DNA from: CAUYUA01 sp963575675
GTDB lineage: Bacteria; Pseudomonadota; Alphaproteobacteria; Azospirillales; Azospirillaceae
Reading direction: 5' to 3'
Assembly (NCBI GenBank): GCA_963575675.1
Contig: CAUYUA010000028.1
Span: 1 to 7,296, forward strand
DNA: 7,296 nucleotides
The notes under the pieces were generated by a model, which saw only the letters and a list, made by a program, of their open reading frames with translations, was not told the origin of the DNA and ran no database searches. The position numbers and the translations under genes were made by a program. Below are positions 1-7,296 of the stretch, piece by piece. Within the stretch, counting starts at the first letter, position 1. Every line of letters starts with the position of its first letter.

Positions 1-21
1 ACAAACTCCAAGTCATGGTTT

Positions 22-43
22 CCAAAGGCCTCCCGGCCTTTGG
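22..43. repeat. Short inverted repeat (hairpin), 9-bp stem
   Basis: CCAAAGGCC at 22-30 and GGCCTTTGG at 35-43 are perfect reverse complements around a TCCC loop. No T-run follows, so alone it is not a classical intrinsic terminator. It lies just before the stronger hairpin at 50-93 and may be part of the 3' untranslated end of a gene lying left of the window. Confidence 0.6.
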
Positions 44-49
44 CGGGTC

Positions 50-102
50 GAGGGCAATCCCCCATATCCTAGCGCATATGGGGGATTGCCCTCTCTATTT
101 TT
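50..102 (+). terminator. Strong intrinsic terminator of an upstream gene
   Basis: Bases 50-67 and 76-93 form a perfect 18-bp stem (GAGGGCAATCCCCCATAT and its reverse complement) with an 8-base loop, followed by TCTATTTTT at 94-102. The T-run lies only on the + strand side, so it ends transcription entering from the left. It separates that upstream gene from the rrn operon. Confidence 0.85.
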
Positions 103-128
103 CAGGCCATTTTAGGCTCAGTGGCTGT

Positions 129-194
129 GGAAAAGAAAAAAAGAAGGATAGGGAGAAAATAGTTCTGGACATCTGTTTGGGAAGGCCCTATACC
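129..194 (+). promoter_or_regulatory. Candidate rrn promoter with A-rich upstream tract
   Basis: TGGACA at 166-171 (5 of 6 to the sigma-70 type -35) and TATACC at 189-194 are separated by 17 bp. An A-rich tract lies at about 129-160, where an UP element would act. Transcription would start near 201, leaving a leader of about 370 bases. This start lies upstream of the pre-16S stalk arm at 353-403, as needed for the whole arm to be in the transcript. The -10 lacks the final T; weak conservation of that base is reported for alphaproteobacterial promoters. No mapping data support the assignment. Confidence 0.45.
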
Positions 195-336
195 TTTTTT
201 CACCGACGGCGCGGTGACGAACTGAGCGGATGGGAGCGAGACGGAAGTCGAAGCGAGCTGAAGCTGGGGTTTGTTGAACGGCCGAGAGATTTGCTGATGA
301 CGATTGGTTATTAGCGGCGCGATGAGCGCGGGATAT

Positions 337-342
337 TTGACA
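337..342 (+). promoter_or_regulatory. TTGACA box in the leader; possible second promoter -35
   Basis: This is a perfect -35 consensus, but no good -10 follows at 15-19 bp (the 17-bp position reads TGAGAA). A start near 372 would also fall inside the pre-16S stalk arm at 353-403, leaving the stalk incomplete. It could be a secondary promoter or a conserved leader element at the foot of the stalk. Confidence 0.25.
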
Positions 343-352
343 TTGTGGAACC

Positions 353-403
353 CTTGTTGTGAGAAGGGATGCGCGGACGGCGGTTTTTATGATTGCCATA
401 GGC
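353..403 (+). other. Pre-16S processing stalk, left arm
   Basis: This stretch pairs with 2069-2161 across the whole 16S. Bases 353-360 pair with 2154-2161. Bases 361-388 pair with 2119-2146, with one C-C mismatch and some G-U pairs. Bases 389-397 pair with 2076-2084, and 398-403 with 2069-2074. Such a duplex is the usual RNase III substrate that releases precursor 16S. Bases 2147-2153 bulge out, and 2085-2118 loop out as a side domain. Pairing was done by eye. Confidence 0.75.
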
Positions 404-569
404 AAGAAATGAAGAAATCGTTTGTCTGAAGCATCCACGCTAAAGACAGGATGGGTTTTTATCTCGAAGAGATTTGAGATTAGAATTCTAGAACATCTTA
501 GAGTGGACCGTTTTTGAAGACGGTTTCCGTTAGGTTTGCTATTGCCGTTTTTAACGGCATGAGCGAGCT
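404..569 (+). other. Proximal 16S leader between stalk arm and mature 5' end
   Basis: No protein gene is seen. It holds a 10-bp palindrome (TAGAATTCTA, 481-490), a hairpin at 507-524 (ACCGT and ACGGT), and a hairpin at 544-558 (GCCGTT, TTT, AACGGC) just before the 16S. The ATTGCC at 541-546 repeats the ATTGCC of the stalk arm at 392-397 and could compete for the same partner at 2076-2081. No convincing leader boxA was found. Confidence 0.5.
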
Positions 570-2064
<1,495 letters not shown>

Positions 2065-2068
2065 AAAC

Positions 2069-2161
2069 GCCTATCGGCAATCGTTTGATGAACCTTAACC
2101 CGGTTTTAACGATCGAACGAAAGCCGCCGTCTCCGTATCCCTTCTCGAACGACACAACAAG
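2069..2161 (+). other. Pre-16S processing stalk, right arm
   Basis: This is the partner of 353-403 (see that entry). Key runs are GCCTAT 2069-2074, GGCAATC 2076-2082, GCCGCCGT 2123-2130, ATCCCTTCTC 2137-2146 and ACAACAAG 2154-2161. It lies wholly between the 16S and tRNA-Ile, so cleavage here frees both molecules. Bases 2162-2218 between this arm and the tRNA hold nothing else recognisable. Confidence 0.75.
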
Positions 2162-2218
2162 AACGTGCAAACCCGGATATAGGGATTGTATTTTTTTGTT
2201 GATAGATTTCTCTGACGA

Positions 2219-2295
2219 GGGCTTGTAGCTCAGTTGGTTAGAGCGCGCGCTTGATAAGCGTGAGGTCGAAAGTTCAAGTCTTTCCAGGCCCACCA
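2219..2295 (+). tRNA. tRNA-Ile (anticodon GAT)
   Basis: A complete 77-base cloverleaf. The acceptor stem pairs GGGCTTG (2219-2225) with CAGGCCC (2285-2291), with one G-U. The D stem is GCTC/GAGC and the anticodon stem CGCGC/GCGTG, with the loop TTGATAA carrying GAT at 2253-2255. The T stem GAAAG/CTTTC is perfect. CCA is encoded at 2293-2295. It reads AUC and AUU codons. It is the first of the two spacer tRNAs usual in alphaproteobacterial rrn operons and is cut from the rRNA precursor by tRNA-processing RNases. Confidence 0.97.
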
Positions 2296-2329
2296 ATTTT
2301 CTAGACGATGCGGTTTGGAGTGAACGGTC

Positions 2330-2405
2330 GGGGCCATAGCTCAGTTGGGAGAGCGCCTGCTTTGCAAGCAAGAGGTCGTCGGTTCGATCCCGTCTGGCTC
2401 CACCA
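2330..2405 (+). tRNA. tRNA-Ala (anticodon TGC)
   Basis: A complete 76-base cloverleaf, 34 bases after tRNA-Ile. The acceptor stem GGGGCCA (2330-2336) pairs with TGGCTCC (2395-2401). Its third pair is a G-U, close to but not the G3-U70 identity pair numbering: base 3 is G2332 and base 70 is T2399, so the alanine identity pair is present. TGC lies at 2363-2365 in the loop TTTGCAA. Two stem mismatches are visible: C28-A42 (2357 and 2371) in the anticodon stem and T50-T64 (2379 and 2393) in the T stem. CCA is encoded at 2403-2405. Confidence 0.96.
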
Positions 2406-2700
2406 AAAGCCGCAGCGGAAATCGAAAGAGAAATAGAGGACGGATAGCGGAGAACAGATGTTTCTGTTCTGCGCTCTCCGCCTTCAAGGTGATCGAAAGA
2501 TCATGTTGATCGGAGCGCAACAAGGGTTGTCGGAGGTTCGTCAGAACCTCGTCAAGTTCGCAAAGCGCAAGCTTGATGCGGACGGGATCATGGACAAAGT
2601 GAAGAGAGAGAAGACATGACCGAGGGGTTCGCCCGCTTCGTCGTGGCTTGAATGTTTCGAAAGAGATGTTTAAGCCGACGGTGAGTGGCGCGGACCAAAA

Positions 2701-2711
2701 GCGCATCTTTA
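2701..2711 (+). promoter_or_regulatory. Possible boxA antitermination element in the spacer
   Basis: GCGCATCTTTA resembles the boxA core TGCTCTTTA of E. coli rrn operons, where the Nus complex loads to stop Rho-dependent termination. A boxA before the 23S is usual, and the position about 55 bases before the 23S fits. The match is partial and was judged by eye. Confidence 0.3.
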
Positions 2712-2743
2712 AACGGAAATGTCCACGAGCTGCGGGCTTGCCC

Positions 2744-2760
2744 CTGCGCGTGGCGTAGAC
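2744..2760 (+). other. Pre-23S processing stalk, left arm
   Basis: All 17 bases pair with 5525-5541 (Watson-Crick plus a few G-U pairs); the core is CGTAGAC with GTCTACG. A short A/T-rich internal loop separates it from the terminal 23S helix (2766-2773 with 5506-5513). It is the expected RNase III cleavage region for precursor 23S. Confidence 0.75.
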
Positions 2761-2765
2761 ATTTA

Positions 2766-5514
<2,749 letters not shown>

Positions 5515-5524
5515 AAAATATTTA

Positions 5525-5541
5525 GTCTACGTCGTGCGTAG
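5525..5541 (+). other. Pre-23S processing stalk, right arm
   Basis: This is the partner of 2744-2760 (see that entry). It follows the 23S 3' end by about 10 bases and ends the 23S precursor. Between it and the 5S precursor helix (5542-5620) I see only A/T-rich spacer with a small palindrome, AAGCGCGCTT, at 5575-5584. Confidence 0.7.
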
Positions 5542-5620
5542 CGGTAAGCCCGCTCAAAATTACACGATAAATTAAAGCGCGCTTGAACTCAATTTACGTC
5601 ATGTCTTCTTCGGTTTCGAC

Positions 5621-5765
5621 AGTGTGTCTGGCCGATCTGGTGGTCATAGCGAAGGGCAATGCACCCGATCCCATCCCGAACTCGGCCGTGAAAACCTTCC
5701 GCGCCAATGGTACTGCGTCTTAAGACGTGGGAGAGTAGGTCGCCGCCAGGTCCGCCAGACACATT
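5621..5765 (+). other. Pre-5S processing helix around the 5S rRNA
   Basis: The arms are AGTGTGTCTGGC (5621-5632) and GCCAGACACATT (5754-5765). They pair fully (one G-U) and continue the 5S terminal helix after a C-C step (5633 and 5753). The mature 5S is presumably trimmed from this extended helix. Confidence 0.75.
5634..5752 (+). rRNA. rrf: 5S ribosomal RNA, complete
   Basis: A 119-base 5S rRNA of the large-subunit central protuberance. Helix I pairs GATCTGG (5634-5640) with CCAGGTC (5746-5752), which sets both ends. Conserved inner segments include CCCGATCCCATCCCGAACTCG, read across 5668-5688, and GTGGGAGAGTAGGTCGCCGC at 5727-5746. Outside the mature ends, 5621-5632 pair with 5754-5765, extending helix I by 12 bp (one G-U); this is probably the processing helix of pre-5S. 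It lies about 120 bases after the 23S and 63 bases before the initiator tRNA. Confidence 0.96.
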
Positions 5766-5815
5766 GATAATTGAAATTATCTCTTCCTTTATCCTCTCCT
5801 CCTTACATCCGCCCT

Positions 5816-5892
<77 letters not shown>

Positions 5893-5917
5893 GTTATACA
5901 TACTAAAACTCTCTCAA

Positions 5918-5962
5918 GCCCGGAAAACTAAGGCAAAAAGCCCTTGTTTTCCGGGCCTTTTT
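5918..5962 (+). terminator. Intrinsic terminator of the rrn operon
   Basis: GCCCGGAAAAC at 5918-5928 pairs perfectly with GTTTTCCGGGC at 5946-5956. The inner loop can add a short AAGG/CCTT stem, and a T-run (TTTTT, 5958-5962) follows. It starts 26 bases after tRNA-fMet and lies before the IS element, so rrn transcription should stop before the transposase gene. Confidence 0.9.
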
Positions 5963-5967
5963 GCGTG

Positions 5968-6072
5968 ACCTGCGCACTGCCCCACCCCCGAAAAACCCCA
6001 AAAACCGCCTCTGTTCGCTCTCTTTCTCCGAAACCTGCGCACTTCCCAAATTCACTGCGCAGGCTACGCACT
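5968..6072. repeat. Short direct and inverted repeats around CTGCGCA
   Basis: ACCTGCGCACT occurs at 5968-5978 and 6033-6043, 65 bp apart, and each is followed by a base and CCC. A weaker copy, CTACGCACT, is at 6064-6072. CCTGCGCA (6034-6041) and TGCGCAGG (6056-6063) form an 8-bp inverted repeat. The segment fills the gap between the rrn terminator and the IS left end and encodes no visible gene. Confidence 0.5.
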
Positions 6073-6078
6073 ATAATA

Positions 6079-6097
6079 ATACCAAAGGCCCTTTGAA
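6079..6097 (+). repeat. Left terminal inverted repeat of the IS
   Basis: ATACCAAAGGCCCTTTGAA matches the right end at 7224-7242 with one difference (base 15, T versus A). It is the expected binding site of the transposase N-terminal domain. It begins right after the TA at 6077-6078. Confidence 0.9.
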
Positions 6098-6132
6098 GCG
6101 ACTCTTCATGGATTCCAAAAGTGTACTAGATA

Positions 6133-6159
6133 TGGTATAAAGGATGGGAGCATAGGAGA
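6133..6159 (+). promoter_or_regulatory. Candidate transposase promoter -10 and ribosome binding site
   Basis: TGGTATAAA (6133-6141) is an extended -10 box; the -35 position (about TTCCAA, 6113-6118) is poor, as is common with extended -10 promoters. AGGAGA (6154-6159) is a good ribosome binding site 8 bases before the ATG at 6168, which fixes that start. A transcript from here would have only a very short leader. Confidence 0.5.
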
Positions 6160-6167
6160 AGAAAGAG

Positions 6168-6677
6168 ATGGCCGGAATAAACGTTCGACGCGATATAACC
6201 TCAACAGTGCTAAAGAAGAAAGCCCGAGAAGAAAAGGATGGCAGTCTCTCTATAAGAATGTTGGGAATTGCTCATGTTCTGGACGGAATGGATCGTCAAA
6301 CAGCAGCAAAAACTGTAGGTGTCAGCAGACAAACACTCCGTGATTGGATTATTCGTTACAACGCCAAAGGAATTGATGGCTTAAGAGATATTCCAAAAGG
6401 TCATCCAAAACGAGAATTATCCGTCGAGCAAGAAAAAGAACTTTCAGATATTATTCTAAACGGTCCTCCCAAAGAAGGAAATTTGGTTCGGTGGCGTCGA
6501 ATCGATTTGAAACGACTAATTGAAGAGAAATTTGGAGTAAGTTATCACGAACGAACCATCGGAAAGATTTTGCATCGTCTTGGTTTTTCACATATTTCCG
6601 TTCGCTCGATACATCCCAAAACAAATATAAAATCTCAGGAAGAATTTAAAGATAATTTTTTTTCGTATATTAAGTAA
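6168..6677 (+). CDS. IS630-family transposase, N-terminal part (frame 1 of a split gene)
   Basis: 169 codons, of which about 165 belong to the transposase; the last four after the T-run (SYIK) are out of frame. The protein binds the IS ends. Residues about 32-75 form a helix-turn-helix of the homeodomain-like IS630 type (core TAAKTVGVSRQTLRDW, 45-60). A second winged-helix segment covers about 112-143 (KRLIEEKFGVSYHERTIGKI). ATG follows AGGAGA at 8 bases. The frame ends at TAA 6675-6677, just past a run of eight T (6656-6663). The catalytic domain continues in the other frame from about 6664, so the full enzyme needs a net +1 (or -2) shift. Alone this product could act only as a DNA-binding regulator, which is a guess. 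Confidence 0.85.
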   Translation: MAGINVRRDITSTVLKKKAREEKDGSLSIRMLGIAHVLDGMDRQTAAKTVGVSRQTLRDWIIRYNAKGIDGLRDIPKGHPKRELSVEQEKELSDIILNGPPKEGNLVRWRRIDLKRLIEEKFGVSYHERTIGKILHRLGFSHISVRSIHPKTNIKSQEEFKDNFFSYIK

Positions 6678-7230
6678 ATCCATTCCTGAACATGCTAAAT
6701 CGAAAACAATTGAGATATGGTTTCAAGATGAAGCGCGCGTCGGTCAAAAAGGAACTATAACACGGATTTGGGCTAAACGTGGAACTCGCCCCAGAATGCG
6801 TCGCGACCATCGTTATCTGAACGCTTATATTTTCGGTGCAATTTGCCCATCACGTGATATTAGTGTTTCTCTTGTTATGCCATATGTTAATACTGAAGCT
6901 ATGAATCTCCACCTGATTGAAATTAGCCGAGCTGTAGATGCCAATGCACACGCTATAGTGATTATTGACGGAGCGCGTTGGCACACATCTCATGATTTAA
7001 ATATTCCTGATAATATATCAACTCTAATTCTTCCGCCGTATAGCCCAGAATTAAATCCTCAAGAAAACATTTGGCAATATATAAGACAGAATTACTTGGC
7101 TGGACGCGTTTATAATACCTACGAAGATATTGTTGAAGCTTGCTGCAATGCATGGAACGCTCTCTCCTCACAGATCGGGCGCATCGCATCTATTGCTTCC
7201 TATGGTCAAACGCAATGTAAAGTTTCATAG
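6664..7230 (+). CDS. IS630-family transposase, catalytic part (frame 2 of a split gene)
   Basis: 188 residues from the T-run to TAG 7228-7230; joined to the N-terminal part the transposase is about 353 aa, near the usual IS630 size. It is a DDE_3-type catalytic domain that cuts and joins DNA with metal ions. The triad is visible: D at 6727-6729 (WFQDEARVG), D at 6967-6969 (VIIDGARWH) and E at 7063-7065 (SPELNPQENIW), with 31 residues between the second D and E. The first ATG in this frame is at 6796, after the first catalytic D, and the frame has a stop at 6628-6630. A separately started protein would therefore lack the triad. This supports expression as a fusion through the T8 run, or a gene broken by a 1-base insertion. 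Confidence 0.85.
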   Translation, partial: RILSKSIPEHAKSKTIEIWFQDEARVGQKGTITRIWAKRGTRPRMRRDHRYLNAYIFGAICPSRDISVSLVMPYVNTEAMNLHLIEISRAVDANAHAIVIIDGARWHTSHDLNIPDNISTLILPPYSPELNPQENIWQYIRQNYLAGRVYNTYEDIVEACCNAWNALSSQIGRIASIASYGQTQCKVS

Positions 7231-7242
7231 GGCCTTTGGTAT
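7224..7242 (-). repeat. Right terminal inverted repeat of the IS
   Basis: This is the reverse complement of ATACCAAAGGCCCTATGAA, pairing with 6079-6097 at 18 of 19 positions. It overlaps the transposase stop codon at 7228-7230 and is followed by TA at 7243-7244. Confidence 0.9.
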
Positions 7243-7296
7243 TACATCTACGCGAAATATCCCGAAATGTTGCTTCCAATGCACACGCAATAGTTC
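7242..7296 (+). pseudogene. Fragment of a second, related IS630 transposase (runs off the window)
   Basis: Read from 7242, the sequence encodes LHLREISRNVASNAHAIV. The intact element's residues at 6907-6960 read LHLIEISRAVDANAHAIV, so 14 of 18 are identical. The DNA differs at many positions, so it is a diverged relative and not a copy of the same element. The first codon uses one base of the IS end plus the TA. The matching region lies just before the second catalytic D, which would come about four codons past the window edge. The expected upstream half is not present left of the IS: bases before 6077 do not encode anything like MPYVNTEAMN. I call it a broken remnant, but its continuation is not visible. 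Confidence 0.7.

Larger units (their letters stand above)
103..352 (+). other. Non-coding rrn upstream region and distal leader
   Basis: No protein gene is supported here. Reading frames through it have no convincing ribosome binding site and no recognisable protein. It contains an A-rich tract (about 129-160), a candidate promoter (166-194) and a local hairpin at about 203-217 (CACCG and CGGTG). A perfect TTGACA at 337-342 sits just before the pre-16S stalk arm. Confidence 0.6.
2406..2765 (+). other. tRNA-Ala to 23S spacer
   Basis: These 360 bases hold no protein gene. A hairpin sits at 2451-2470 (AGAACAGA, loop TGTT, TCTGTTCT), with outer GCGG/CCGC pairing at 2447-2450 and 2478-2481. A second hairpin is at 2534-2549 (AGGTTC, GTCA, GAACCT). 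Near the end lie a boxA-like stretch (2701-2711) and the left arm of the pre-23S stalk (2744-2760). Confidence 0.7.
6079..7242 (+). mobile_element. IS630-family insertion sequence
   Basis: A 1164-bp element, within the usual family size. The ends are 19-bp inverted repeats: ATACCAAAGGCCCTTTGAA at 6079-6097, and the reverse complement of ATACCAAAGGCCCTATGAA at 7224-7242 (18 of 19 identical). TA flanks both sides (6077-6078 and 7243-7244), as expected for this family's TA target duplication. Because the ends read TA-ATA, the exact edge could instead be set 3 bases further in (6082-7239). It carries one transposase split into two frames, read in the same direction as the rrn operon. Its A+T-rich codon use contrasts with the rRNA. 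The transposase stop codon (7228-7230) lies inside the right end. Confidence 0.9.

Noticed and set aside
22..43. Similarity of CCAAAGGCC and GGCCTTTGG to the IS ends, suggesting a miniature IS relic
   Set aside because: Only nine bases are shared; the flanking ATA and CTTTGAA parts of the IS ends are absent and the spacing is only 4 bases, so a plain hairpin explains it.
15..314. A 99-codon + strand frame over the upstream terminator and promoter region
   Set aside because: It reads through a perfect 18-bp terminator hairpin and the candidate rrn promoter, has no ribosome binding site, and its translation looks like non-coding sequence.
6962..7189. A 75-codon - strand frame inside the transposase
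   Set aside because: It is antisense to the conserved DDE domain and has no motif or ribosome binding site; it is a shadow of the transposase.

Overview
The window is one complete bacterial ribosomal RNA (rrn) operon on the + strand, followed by an insertion sequence of the IS630 family. The order is leader, 16S rRNA, tRNA-Ile(GAT), tRNA-Ala(TGC), 23S rRNA, 5S rRNA, initiator tRNA-fMet(CAT), intrinsic terminator, IS630-type element, and the edge of a second, related transposase. The 16S has alphaproteobacterial hallmarks: a short helix 17, the signature GAAATTCGTAGATATT, and a length near 1.49 kb. The Ile-Ala spacer tRNAs and an initiator tRNA after 5S also fit that class. Details such as the GAAGAAGCCCCGGCTAACTTC stretch and the unfragmented 23S of about 2.75 kb suggest Rhodospirillales, perhaps Acetobacteraceae. 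That family-level guess rests on recall, not on a search.

Positions 1-102 hold two hairpins; the second is a strong intrinsic terminator for a gene that ends before the window. Positions 103-569 hold no protein gene. They carry a candidate rrn promoter (TGGACA, 17 bp, TATACC, behind an A-rich tract) and a long leader. Leader bases 353-403 pair with bases 2069-2161 after the 16S to form the pre-16S processing stalk. A similar stalk encloses the 23S (2744-2760 with 5525-5541, then 2766-2773 with 5506-5513), and a 12-bp extension encloses the 5S (5621-5632 with 5754-5765). All rRNAs and tRNAs are therefore read as one precursor cut by RNases. All three tRNAs encode their CCA end. The transcript should stop at the hairpin at 5918-5962.

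Positions 6079-7242 are an A+T-rich IS630-family element with 19-bp inverted ends (18 of 19 identical) between TA dinucleotides. Its transposase is split by a +1 shift at a run of eight T. Joined, the two frames give about 353 aa with an N-terminal helix-turn-helix and a complete DDE triad. The run may be a slippage site or a disabling mutation.

Directly beyond the right end, 7242-7296 encode an 18-residue peptide that matches an internal part of the same transposase at 14 of 18 positions but differs in DNA. This is the remnant of a second IS630 relative. Its missing 5' half is not on the left side of the element, so the junction points to a nested insertion plus rearrangement or an assembly join. 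I see no novel multi-gene system here; the IS junction and the T8 frameshift are the points most worth checking.
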